A DNA stretch of 64,000 nt from Thermosynechococcus vestitus BP-1 (GTDB taxonomy: Bacteria > Cyanobacteriota > Cyanobacteriia > Thermosynechococcales > Thermosynechococcaceae): assembly GCF_000011345.1 (NCBI RefSeq), contig NC_004113.1:2108001-2172000 (forward strand), in the 5' to 3' direction. This document shows, in pieces, positions 55,027 through 63,086 of the stretch. Made by a program: the position numbers and the translations under genes. Each line of letters starts with the position of its first letter. Within the stretch, counting starts at the first letter, position 1. The notes below the pieces were generated by a model. That model was not told the DNA's origin and searched no databases. It saw only the letters and a program-made list of their open reading frames with translations.

Positions 55027-56480
55027 AGGCACCTGCCAGTTACCAGTTTGGTCGCCATCGCCCCCGCTGGGTGCCCACGGTCCGCTTCTATGGCCTCTTG
55101 CTCCTGGGGGGCATCTTGCCCGTGCTGACGAACTTCCTACCGTCGGAGCTATGGCCGATCGCCGATGGGGTTCCCCAAGGAAAGCTGCAGGAAGCCTTGC
55201 GCGACTGGCCTCTGGGGCTGGGGCTAGTCTTGATGGGGCTGTACGATCTGGTGATTTTCGGCCTGTCCCTGTGGGACTACATCCGCATCGGTCGCTGGCA
55301 ACTGACCCTGGATCGCGTCTGTGAGTCACGGTTATCCATTGGTCGGCAAAACCCGATTCGCCTCAAGGTACACCTCCGTGGTGAGGTCCCCCTGAGTGAG
55401 CAGATCTGGGTTGAACTCTACGACTATGTGCCTGCTGAGTTTGGGGGGGAAACCCCCTCTTTTGCCATTACAGCGCCAGTCCAGAGCAGCGTGGAATTGC
55501 TGTACCATGTGTTTCCACCGCGACGGGGTGCCTTTCAATGGCCCGGCTGTGATGTGCGTTTGCGCAGTTCTTGGGGCTTGGCGTGGCGACGCTGGTTTGC
55601 ACCGCTTGTCACGGAGGTTGAGGTCTATCCTGATTTGATGGCCTTGCGATCGCTCTCAATTCGCCTCAGTTTAGAGTCCAGTGGTAGCCTGCGGCGGCGA
55701 CGCTACGCCCTGGGAGGCACCGAGTTTGCGGAATTGCGGGAATACCATCTGGGGGATGATCTGCGCCTCATGGATTGGAAAGCGAGTGCTCGCCGGGGAC
55801 GGCCCCTTGTGCGAGCCATGGAGCCAGAACGGGATCAACCCCTGATCATTCTGCTGGATCGGGGACGCTTGATGACCGCTACTGTGGCGGGTTTGCAACG
55901 CTTTGACTGGGGCTTAAACGCGGCATTGGCCTTGGCTCTGACGGGGTTGCGGCGGGGTGACAAGGTGGGCTTAGGCATTTTTGATCGGCAATTGCACACC
56001 TGGATTGCGCCCCAAGGGGGGGATTCCCATCTCGGGCGGATGCTCACTCAGGTGTATCGCTGTGAACCGGTTTTTGAAGAATCGGATTATGTCGGCACAG
56101 TGAGCGCCATTTTGGGACACTATACCCGTCGTGCCCTTGTGGTGGTTCTCACAGAAGTGATTGATGAGGTGGCTTCCCAAGAACTCCTCGCGGCTATGGC
56201 GCGCCTGACGCCCCGTTTTCTACCCTTCTGTGTTGCTTTGCGCGATCGCCACATTGAAACCCTTGCCCACCGCCCTTTAATGCCACAGCCCTTGGCTCCC
56301 GTGGATCAGGTTGCCACCCTCTATGAACAGGCGGTTGCTCTGGAGCTGCTGCAGCAGCGACAGCGTGCCTTTGCCCATTTGGAGCAAAAAGGGGTTCTCG
56401 TGCTTGACGCCCCTGCGGATCAAGTGAGTGAGCAACTGGTGGATCGCTATCTGCTGCTGAAAGCCCGTGGCCGACTCTAG
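55023..56480 (+). CDS. DUF58 domain protein (MoxR partner)
   Basis: 485 residues. Two membrane segments near the N-terminus (about 18-40 and 60-95), then the DUF58 core: YALGGTEFAELREYHLGDDL followed by RLMDWKASARRGRPLVRAME, and a von Willebrand-like segment DQPLIILLDRGRLM. These proteins pair with MoxR ATPases, probably as substrates or adaptors, in membrane-associated complexes. Translational coupling with moxR supports this. A second DUF58 gene lies at 60295-61452. Confidence 0.9.
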   Translation: MKAPASYQFGRHRPRWVPTVRFYGLLLLGGILPVLTNFLPSELWPIADGVPQGKLQEALRDWPLGLGLVLMGLYDLVIFGLSLWDYIRIGRWQLTLDRVCESRLSIGRQNPIRLKVHLRGEVPLSEQIWVELYDYVPAEFGGETPSFAITAPVQSSVELLYHVFPPRRGAFQWPGCDVRLRSSWGLAWRRWFAPLVTEVEVYPDLMALRSLSIRLSLESSGSLRRRRYALGGTEFAELREYHLGDDLRLMDWKASARRGRPLVRAMEPERDQPLIILLDRGRLMTATVAGLQRFDWGLNAALALALTGLRRGDKVGLGIFDRQLHTWIAPQGGDSHLGRMLTQVYRCEPVFEESDYVGTVSAILGHYTRRALVVVLTEVIDEVASQELLAAMARLTPRFLPFCVALRDRHIETLAHRPLMPQPLAPVDQVATLYEQAVALELLQQRQRAFAHLEQKGVLVLDAPADQVSEQLVDRYLLLKARGRL

Positions 56481-56695
56481 GGTTGTTGGCTAGCCTCGAT
56501 CACAGGGGTATTCCCTGGCTCCTGCAATGGCCATCGGGGTGGGCGATCGCCCGTTGGTGTCACTTGGGGAAGGGGTGTCGAGGTCTGTGTCAGCCCACAA
56601 GTTGCCCGCAAACGCGCTTGCAGGAGTTGACTCACTACCTGACGTCGAATAAATTCTTGCCCAATTGCTGGTGCGACTGAAGGTTGCAGTTCCAT
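56477..56695 (-). CDS. small hypothetical protein
   Basis: 72 residues from ATG 56695. Helical start (MELQPSVAPAIGQEFIRRQV, VSQLLQARLRATCGL) and a proline-rich tail. It overlaps the DUF58 stop by 4 bp in the opposite direction. It is the better of two overlapping frames on this strand; the other (56490-56816) reads as low-complexity Ser/Thr/Arg text typical of a shadow. No family recognised. Confidence 0.5.
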   Translation of the reverse strand: MELQPSVAPAIGQEFIRRQVVSQLLQARLRATCGLTQTSTPLPQVTPTGDRPPRWPLQEPGNTPVIEASQQP

Positions 56696-56851
56696 AGGTT
56701 GCCTCGAATTCACCGTTGCTCAGGGCGACACCGGCTTCCGTGCGCTTCCTACACCCACAGATCATAGGCCTCAATTTGATCTTAGCGACCATCGTCCGCG
56801 ATGGTAAAAACAACAACCAAAATGTAGGGGGCTTGGGGAGATTTGCTGACC

Positions 56852-57112
56852 CTATTGCGAAGAGGATACATTCCCAGACCGGAGCGACTGGCCTTGGTGT
56901 TTGCAGAACTCGTAGATCACCTTACTGCCGTGAATAACACCATAGAGCGTCACGCCACTGAGGACAAAAGGCATGAGCTGCTCCAGCCAAGGAAGGTGGC
57001 AACCGAGGCGCGTGAGAACAACGGCAAGGGCATCATCCAAGAGGCTCATCAGCAAAGGTAGCAACTGCCGCAGCAGAACAAGAATCTCTGATAAATAGCC
57101 ATCACTATCCAT
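56852..57112 (-). CDS. small hypothetical membrane-associated protein
   Basis: 86 residues from ATG 57112 (MDSDGYLSEILVLLRQLLPL); an upstream ATG at 57157 would add 15 residues. Strongly hydrophobic helices (LLPLLMSLLDDALAVVLTRL, LPWLEQLMPFVLSGVTLYGV) suggest a membrane hairpin, followed by a polar tail. No known family. It probably has its own AT-rich promoter to the right. Confidence 0.5.
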   Translation of the reverse strand: MDSDGYLSEILVLLRQLLPLLMSLLDDALAVVLTRLGCHLPWLEQLMPFVLSGVTLYGVIHGSKVIYEFCKHQGQSLRSGNVSSSQ

Positions 57113-57607
57113 AAATATCTTCTCAGATAATTTGATGCAGAGAATAATTTTAAGCACAGCTTAAATACAGTTTGTTTTGCAGGCATAGAACACGCCTCAA
57201 TGAGTCATTATTTACAAGCTTGTGCAAAAGGTTGAAGCCCGAATCAATACTGTATAAATCAATTATTATTCTCCGATGAAGCCTATATCCTAATGTTTAG
57301 CAATTTTCAAAAATAAGCTGTAGCCTGGGATGGCTGATAGTGGGGCACCATCAAGCTGAGGGATTTTTGGAAACTTTTAACAACCGTAACACTTCTATTA
57401 TAAACAACTGCCATGCGCTAGGGAGGATAGCCTTTCTCTAAAGTCGAGAGTACATCAATAGGCTGTCATCCTCTCATAAAGCGGTTTTGACTTTTCCAAG
57501 CAGGATACATCCTCGTGAACAGAGCTGTAACTGTAATTAATTGTTACATCAGCATCATTTCAAGGGTCACTATCTAGGATGGAAGGAGCAACAGCGGCAG
57601 GTGCCCT
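57113..57607. other. 495-bp AT-rich gene-free region upstream of the CHAT gene
   Basis: Markedly more AT-rich than the surroundings, with no convincing small gene. It includes the start region of the minus-strand hypothetical gene, a nested inverted repeat at 57423-57473 (separate entry), and, nearer the CHAT start, CTGTAACTGTAATTAATTGTTA (57523-57544, imperfectly palindromic at TAATTA). Promoter and regulatory functions for the divergent genes are likely here. Confidence 0.45.
57423..57473. repeat. nested inverted repeat, candidate structured RNA or operator
   Basis: GAGGATAGCCT (57423-57433) pairs with AGGCTGTCATCCTC (57460-57473), with one mismatch and a short bulge. Inside the loop a second hairpin forms from CTCT and AGAG (57436-57450). 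The two nested stems within an AT-rich intergenic region suggest an RNA structure. No T run follows, so a simple terminator is less likely. Confidence 0.4.
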
Positions 57608-60298
57608 ATGAAACAGTTGTTGAGCCATCGGTGCTGTTTTGCGATTCTGTTGGCGATCGCTACGGCCACAGGGGTTGATTTCCCGGGATTTGCGCAAAAT
57701 GAAGCCCAACAGTTGCGCGATATTATGCAGCGGTTGGATGCCCTCCAACAGCGCTATAGTGCCGCTGTCAGTGAACTAGAGGCGATTCGTAAAACCTCCT
57801 TTGGCGGCGATACTCATAATGTCATTGCCCTTACAAATCAAATTGAGCAGTTCCAAAAACAGGGGAATTATGGCGCAGCGGTAACACCCTCGCGGGACTT
57901 GGTGGCGATCGCCGAGCGGGTTTTAGGGCCTCATCACCCCACTCTTGCCGCAGCCTTGAACAACCTTGCCGTTACCTACAAGGAACTCGGCAACTTTAGT
58001 GAGGCCATTCCCCTTTACCAGCGCAGCTTGGCCATCCGTGAAAAAGCCCTTGGCGCAAATCATCCCGATGTTGCCACCAGCCTCAATAACCTCGCCAATC
58101 TCTACACCGATCAAGGTAACTACGGCGAGGCATTGCCCCTCTACCAGCGCGCTCTTAGGATCCGGGAACAAGCCCTTGGCAAGAACCATCCCGATGTGGG
58201 CTTGAGTGTCCACAACTTGGCAGTGATGTACCATTTGCAGGGCAGCTTAACCACCGCCTTGCCCCTGTACCAGGGCAGTCTCGGCCTCCTTGAACCCGCC
58301 TTAGGGGCAGAACATCCCCTGGTGGCAACCGTGTTGAATAACCTTGCCGAACTCTATCGTGCTCAGGGCAATTATGGCGCAGCGCTTCCCCTCTACCAAC
58401 GCAGTTTGACGAACCGTGAAAAGGTGCTGGGGACAGATCACCCCGATGTTGCTACGAGTCTTAACAACTTGGCTGAACTCTATCGGGTACAGGGGAATTA
58501 CGGGGCAGCCCTTCCCCTCTATGAGCGCAGTATTGCTCTGCGGCAGCGGACCCTCGGTGGCGACCATCCCTACTTGGCTCTGAGCCTTGCCAGCCTAGCA
58601 AAAGCCTACTGGGCCCAGGGGAAGATTAGTGAAGCCTTAACGGCTCTCAACCGGGCCCTTGAGATTGAAGAGGTCAACCTCAGCCGTAACCTAGTGGTTG
58701 GTTCCGAGGAATATAAACGCAACTATCTGGCCACATTTCAAGACTCCACCAATACCGCCATTTCCTTCCATTTGCAGGGGAATCCCCAGAATCCAGCGGT
58801 GGCCAACCTCGCACTGACAACCATTTTGCGCCGTAAAGGTCGACTGTTGGATGTTTTAGCGGCAACGATAAGCCGCCTGCGCAATCAACTGGATGCGTCG
58901 GCCCAGCAGCAACTGGATGAATTAATTCGTGTGCGAACACAGATTGCCAGCCTCACGTTTGTGCGCGATCGCCCACCCCCAGCCAGCCAAATGAGCCAAC
59001 TGCAACAGCGTGCTAACCAACTGGAAGCGCAACTGGTGAGCCAAAATGCCAACTTCCGTTTAGAACTCACCCCCGTCACCCTCGGTGTTGTGCAGCAAGC
59101 CATTCCCGCCAATGCCGTGCTGCTGGAGTTTATTGAATATGTGCCCTACAACCCCAAAACCAACCGTTGGGAAGCTCCCCGCTACGCCGTCTATGCGCTG
59201 AAGAATAGCGGTGCCCCCCAATGGCGAGACTTGGGTACGGTGGCTGAGCTGAATACGATCATTCAGGCGGCGCGACAGCGGATGGCGGATCCAAGATTGC
59301 CAGCTACGGTAACGAAGCCCTCTTTGAAGGCGGCCTATGGGCGCCTCTTGGCTCCTCTGGAACCCTTCCTAGAGGGCAGTACCCATCTGCTAGTGGCTCC
59401 CGATGGTCAGTTGAACACCCTGTCCTTTGAGGCCTTGGTGGATCGGCAGGATCGCTACCTGGTGCAGTCCTACACGATCACACTGCTCACCTCAGGCCGC
59501 GACTTGCTGCGGCTGCAACAGCGAGGGAAACCCGCAAATCCCCCCTTGGTGGTGGGTAATCCCACCTTTAGTCAAGGGAGTGGTCGTGCCCTGGCAGGGA
59601 GTCAGCGGGGGGTCAACCCGCGATCGCTCGATTTGCGCAGCCTGACATTTACAGAATTGCCGGGGACAGCCACCGAGGTAAAAACCCTGAGCACCCTCTT
59701 GCCCCAAGCTCAAGTGCTCACGGGCAGGGATGCCACCGAAACGGCGATCAAACAAACCCACCGCCCCCGTGTGCTTCACTTGGCCACCCATGGATTTTTC
59801 TTGGAAAGGCCCTCTGTGTCTCCCCAAGTCCTGCAAAATACCCGTGGTCTGAATGCCTATGCCCCCTTTGGCGGTGAAAATCCCCTCTTGCGCTCTGGCC
59901 TGGCGCTGGCGGGCTTCAATCAACGGCAGAGTGGGGTGGATGATGGGGTGTTAACGGCTTTTGAAGTCAGCGGTCTCAACCTCGATGGCACCGAGTTAGT
60001 GGTGATGTCCGCCTGTGATACGGGACGCGGCGATATTCTCAATGGCGATGGTGTCTATGGATTGCGGCGGGCCTTTACCTTGGCGGGAGCCCGCACCCAA
60101 GTGGGTTCCCTCTGGAAGGTGGATGACACCACGACCCAACGACTGATGGTTGCCTTTTATCAAAATCTCGCCGCAGGTAAGGGACGTAGCGAAGCCCTAC
60201 GGCAAGCGCAGTTGCAGTTCATGAATGACCCCAGTAAGCAAATTCCCTATTTTTGGGCTGCCTTTGTCAGCAGTGGTGACTGGCGCCCGCTTCCCTAG
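57608..60298 (+). CDS. exported TPR-CHAT domain protein (caspase-HetF-like peptidase family)
   Basis: 896 residues. A signal peptide covers about residues 1-30 (CCFAILLAIATATGVDFPGF). A short coiled coil (residues ~35-65) is followed by about six 42-residue kinesin-light-chain-type TPR repeats (residues ~75-350; pattern NNLA-Y-QGNYG-A-PLYQRSL-IREK-LG-HPDVATSL). After a helical linker with a second coiled coil (about 410-480) comes the C-terminal CHAT domain (about 580-896) with both caspase-fold catalytic residues: His728 in HLATHGFF and Cys803 in SACDTGRGD. The family includes separase-related peptidases and Csx29; the cyanobacterial exported forms have no known substrate. It is convergent with the second DUF58 gene (4-bp overlap). 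Confidence 0.9.
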   Translation: MKQLLSHRCCFAILLAIATATGVDFPGFAQNEAQQLRDIMQRLDALQQRYSAAVSELEAIRKTSFGGDTHNVIALTNQIEQFQKQGNYGAAVTPSRDLVAIAERVLGPHHPTLAAALNNLAVTYKELGNFSEAIPLYQRSLAIREKALGANHPDVATSLNNLANLYTDQGNYGEALPLYQRALRIREQALGKNHPDVGLSVHNLAVMYHLQGSLTTALPLYQGSLGLLEPALGAEHPLVATVLNNLAELYRAQGNYGAALPLYQRSLTNREKVLGTDHPDVATSLNNLAELYRVQGNYGAALPLYERSIALRQRTLGGDHPYLALSLASLAKAYWAQGKISEALTALNRALEIEEVNLSRNLVVGSEEYKRNYLATFQDSTNTAISFHLQGNPQNPAVANLALTTILRRKGRLLDVLAATISRLRNQLDASAQQQLDELIRVRTQIASLTFVRDRPPPASQMSQLQQRANQLEAQLVSQNANFRLELTPVTLGVVQQAIPANAVLLEFIEYVPYNPKTNRWEAPRYAVYALKNSGAPQWRDLGTVAELNTIIQAARQRMADPRLPATVTKPSLKAAYGRLLAPLEPFLEGSTHLLVAPDGQLNTLSFEALVDRQDRYLVQSYTITLLTSGRDLLRLQQRGKPANPPLVVGNPTFSQGSGRALAGSQRGVNPRSLDLRSLTFTELPGTATEVKTLSTLLPQAQVLTGRDATETAIKQTHRPRVLHLATHGFFLERPSVSPQVLQNTRGLNAYAPFGGENPLLRSGLALAGFNQRQSGVDDGVLTAFEVSGLNLDGTELVVMSACDTGRGDILNGDGVYGLRRAFTLAGARTQVGSLWKVDDTTTQRLMVAFYQNLAAGKGRSEALRQAQLQFMNDPSKQIPYFWAAFVSSGDWRPLP

Positions 60299-61452
60299 GG
60301 CAGGGGGGAGCTGATAGGGGTTTGTAATTGGATGCCCAGGGGGCGATCGCGATCAATCCAAAGAACTAACCCTTGCCGCCGCGAGGGGGGCTCTCCCCAG
60401 AGCACGGTGACACTGCCGGGGGGCAACGGTTCAGGGCTAGGCCATTGACTGGTGAGCCAGATAAGGGAATCAAGGGGATACTCAGCATCAGTGTCGCAGG
60501 GGGCGATCGCCGCCAGTGCCCGCAGGACCCTTGGTTGACCGTGGAGCATCCCCGTAGCAGGACTCCAAAACTGGACGGGAATTTGCTGTTGCAAACTGTA
60601 AAGGTAGAGACTGGCCGCCGCAATAACTGCCTGCTCAAAGTCTTCTTCGCTCCAGCGGGAACGGGTATCAAGGGCAATAGTTACGGCATTGCCACCGCTA
60701 AAGGTATCAAACTCGCGTACCCGCAGTTCTCCATAACGGGCACTGGTGCGCCAGTGCACTAGCCGCAAAGGGTCTCCCCAGCGGTAGGGACGTAAGGCAC
60801 GGGTGATGCCCTCTTGGGCAACGTGAAGATGATGCTGGCGATCGCGCCACTCTTGGGAAATCTCTTGCCCCAATTGATCCAGTAAAGGACACTGTTGCAG
60901 TTGCAGAACCTGCGGATAAACCACCACCTGTTGCGGTACAGGAAATGAGCGCTGACACCAAAAGAGGCCGAGGGGGGCGGCAGTGCGCAGTCGAAGCTGT
61001 TGCCACTCATAAATGCCCCGCCGCGGTGGAATAAGCCCATACTGCCAAGGAACAGTTTGCTGCGGGGGCAGTTGCTCGATCGCCTGTTGGGGAAATTCCC
61101 GCTGGGTGGCTGACCAGAGGCCACGGGGAACCGGGTCAATCACCTGCAGATTGTGGCGAGGCGTTTGGGTGGCATTGGTGAGCAAGGCCGTGAGCCGTAG
61201 GCGATCGCCCGCATGAACTGGATCCACCTTTACTCGCTCTAGGACCAGTCCCCGCAAATAGCGCGGCGGTAAAATCGCTGCCACCAGCAGGAGACCAAAA
61301 ATGATCCCCGTAATGACGTAGAGCCAACCGGCCATCGAATTAATGGCTGCCGCAAAAAGAAACAGATTCATTCCCAACAGCAGCAGTCCCCCATAGGCGG
61401 GGGTTACCCAGCGTTCCTCTAAAAACTGACTGAACCGATGCAGCTTGATCAT
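60295..61452 (-). CDS. second DUF58 domain protein
   Basis: 385 residues with two membrane segments at about 17-55 (YGGLLLLGMNLFLFAAAINS, LYVITGIIFGLLLVAAILPP), a beta-rich extracytoplasmic-looking region, and the DUF58 core YRWGDPLRLVHWRTSARYGE followed by LRVREFDTFSGGNAVTIALD. Unlike the one at 55023 it has no adjacent moxR. The ATG start at 61450-61452 lies right at the border of the mobile composite to the right, so its native promoter may have been displaced or replaced. Confidence 0.88.
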   Translation of the reverse strand: MIKLHRFSQFLEERWVTPAYGGLLLLGMNLFLFAAAINSMAGWLYVITGIIFGLLLVAAILPPRYLRGLVLERVKVDPVHAGDRLRLTALLTNATQTPRHNLQVIDPVPRGLWSATQREFPQQAIEQLPPQQTVPWQYGLIPPRRGIYEWQQLRLRTAAPLGLFWCQRSFPVPQQVVVYPQVLQLQQCPLLDQLGQEISQEWRDRQHHLHVAQEGITRALRPYRWGDPLRLVHWRTSARYGELRVREFDTFSGGNAVTIALDTRSRWSEEDFEQAVIAAASLYLYSLQQQIPVQFWSPATGMLHGQPRVLRALAAIAPCDTDAEYPLDSLIWLTSQWPSPEPLPPGSVTVLWGEPPSRRQGLVLWIDRDRPLGIQLQTPISSPLP

Positions 61453-61555
61453 CTTTACCTCCGAGAGATCCCCTCCTTTAGGGAGGGGAGGGATAGGAGC
61501 GATAGTCTGTGACTGCCAAGTATAGTTGTGCTACTCACAGAATAATCGCTATAAG

Positions 61556-62417
61556 GTGAGGCGTGGAGTGCCACACGAAGCCGCTTAAGCTGACTGTCCC
61601 ACTAGCCCAACAAGCTAGAATGGGACCGGTTGTTCCCCCAGCTGTAGCCTAGGGAGGGATGCGTGACTGGCAACGGTCAGGTATGAAGCCCTCCCGACAA
61701 CGTAGCCCGAACCGTAAGGTTGGAGCTGAATCCGTGAGGAGGAAGCAACTTCACCAGCGTCAGGTGGTAGGGAGCTAGGCTTAAGGGTATGGTGAACGCA
61801 AGTGAAGTGACGTTAGAAGACCCGTTATCACATACAGGCCAAAGACGCTGACAGGCCTGAGCCAAAACGGCAAGCGGACAAGATACAACGCTTCCACGTC
61901 GGTGTACGGGGATGTTGATCCGTCGGGGCATAGTCACCACCTAACCCCTCGTGTCAACTAAGCGGAACGTGGTAAGCCCGTATCTTCGCCTTGAACATTC
62001 AAGGCAGGCAAACCGCAAGGAAAGCTGATGAGGGTGCGGGTAGAGGAGGCGGGAAAAAGCGAATGCTAGCCTGTAATGGGCTAGATAGGGATTGAGAATG
62101 TTGGCAGGACATTCAACATCATCCGACTCGAAAGAGGGCAGACTTCCCGCTGGTCCCCGATTACGGGAAAACCTACAGAACCTCCCTAATGGTGACAAAG
62201 CAAATGGCGGTGACCTTGAGTCACTGGTGCGGTCACCAACCTTCCACCAAACCTTCCACCAAAGGTAGAGAGGCTGTAGATGAGTATCGTAAAGGTTGTA
62301 CATACAACCGGTTCCTCCTAAAAGAGGAGTCTTGGGGGGCTCGAGCCGGATGCAGGGAAACTTGCACGTCCGGTTCCTAGGGGGCTAGGGGGCAGCGATG
62401 CCCCCCTGCTACCCGAC
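61556..62417 (+). mobile_element. ORF-less group II intron
   Basis: Domain V (62343-62376) and a domain VI-like stem with a bulged A at 62411, seven nt from the 3' end (CTACCCGAC), are well formed. Upstream are stretches typical of cyanobacterial group II introns, including GGTGAACGCAAGTGAAGTGA (61798-61817) and GCGGAACGTGGTAAGCCCGT (61962-61981). Domain IV holds only a stump of the intron-encoded protein: ATG at 62189 followed by MVTKQMAVTL, then a short frame that runs into domain V. Without a reverse transcriptase the intron would depend on one supplied in trans, as reported for T. elongatus. The 5' end is not resolved: no GTGYG consensus is obvious; GTG at 61556 or 61568 are candidates. 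Confidence 0.75.
62343..62376 (+). ncRNA. group II intron domain V
   Basis: A 34-nt hairpin with the canonical layout: GAGCCGGA lower stem containing the catalytic AGC triad, GCAGG-GAAA-CTTGC upper stem capped by a GAAA tetraloop, a two-nt bulge (CG of ACG) and TCCGGTTC closing. This is the catalytic metal-binding core of the ribozyme; all diagnostic elements are intact. Confidence 0.88.
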
Positions 62418-62539
62418 TAAATGCTGCTCGGAATATTTTGGCCGTGGGACACACGGTTACAGTCTGTGGAGCGGGTGTAAGACCTGATAGACATACGTCT
62501 AGAGGGCAACTGCGAAGAAGCAGAAAGTCCCAAAAGTGA
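62418..62539 (+). pseudogene. tnpB: C-terminal remnant of a second tnpB
   Basis: Directly after the intron, the frame starting at 62420 reads NAARNILAVGHTVTVCGAGV, then RPDRHTSRGQLRRSRKSQK and a TGA at 62537-62539, which is the usual C-terminus of a cyanobacterial TnpB. The NAARN is the end of the DRDVNAARN motif carrying the last RuvC aspartate, so the intron junction falls after the first base of the Val codon. It differs from the TnpB at 6060-7238, so a different IS was the source. Confidence 0.85.
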
Positions 62540-62594
62540 TTTTGGGAATCTCCCTGCTTTAGCGGGGGGAGGATGTCAACCTAAAATTCTGGTC

Positions 62595-62963
62595 TTACGA
62601 CCGGTGGGACTCAGCGGGCAATAGGCTAGGAAACGAGTGGGCCAGCAGTTGCTGCAAGGCTTGACGAAAGTCCCCCTGAACAAGGGCAGGATCAAACCGC
62701 TGCACCAATTCCCCGCGATCGAAAAAAAGAACGGTTGGCAAGCTCCTCAATTGAAAGTGCCGACTGAGGGCAAAGTTTTCATCGGCATTGATCCTCAGAA
62801 CTTGCAACTGTTGGGGCAGCGACTGCTCCAGTTGATCCAGCAGGGGATCAATGAGGCGGCACAGGCCACACCAAGGGGCCCAAAAATGAACAATGACAGG
62901 CACGGGGGCACTGCGAATTTGCCGCTGGAATCCTTCTATATTCGATTGCTGAATGCCCTTCAC
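62595..62963 (-). CDS. thioredoxin-fold protein with CGLC active site
   Basis: 122 residues. VIVHFWAPWCGLCRLIDPLL carries the redox motif W-C-G-L-C instead of the usual CGPC; RSLPTVLFFDRGELVQRFDP has the conserved cis-Pro. Replacement of Pro by Leu between the cysteines usually shifts redox potential, so it may not be a general disulfide reductase. No signal peptide, so cytosolic. The N-terminus (MKGIQQSNIEGFQRQIRSAP) is normal. It begins 124 bp from the next gene, divergently. Confidence 0.85.
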   Translation of the reverse strand: MKGIQQSNIEGFQRQIRSAPVPVIVHFWAPWCGLCRLIDPLLDQLEQSLPQQLQVLRINADENFALSRHFQLRSLPTVLFFDRGELVQRFDPALVQGDFRQALQQLLAHSFPSLLPAESHRS

Positions 62964-63086
62964 GTTGTTATCTCGTTTTGTCTTGGGATCATCCTAGCAG
63001 TCAGCGGTGGGTTTGCAGCAGCCCTGGGGGGCGATCGCATGCCGTAGGATCAAAAATAGTGCATAGGATTGCGATTAACCTTTCCA

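Larger units (their letters stand above)
61450..62579. mobile_element. IS605-like shell carrying a group II intron
   Basis: The right end is clear: the last 40 codons of tnpB (62418-62539), a palindromic segment TCCCTGCTTTAGCGGGGGGA and the terminal GGATGTCAA at 62571-62579, paralleling GTCAA at the right end of the intact IS605 element at 7255. The left end is inferred from a hairpin TCCCCTCCTTTAGGGAGGGGA (61471-61491) and a preceding TTGAT (61445-61449), a target sequence used by relatives. Nothing of the tnpB body (about the first 340 codons) remains between left end and intron. Left boundary uncertain. Confidence 0.5.

Noticed and set aside
56490-56816. 108-codon minus-strand frame overlapping the small gene at 56477-56695
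   Set aside because: Ser/Thr/Arg-rich, low-complexity text typical of an out-of-frame shadow.
61677-62303. Two minus-strand ORFs (61677-61940, 61941-62303) inside the group II intron
   Set aside because: They are antisense to conserved intron RNA domains and show no protein family.
62189-62380. 63-codon plus-strand ORF in the intron
   Set aside because: Only its first ~10 residues resemble an intron-encoded protein; the rest runs through domain V, so it is a stump, not a working gene.
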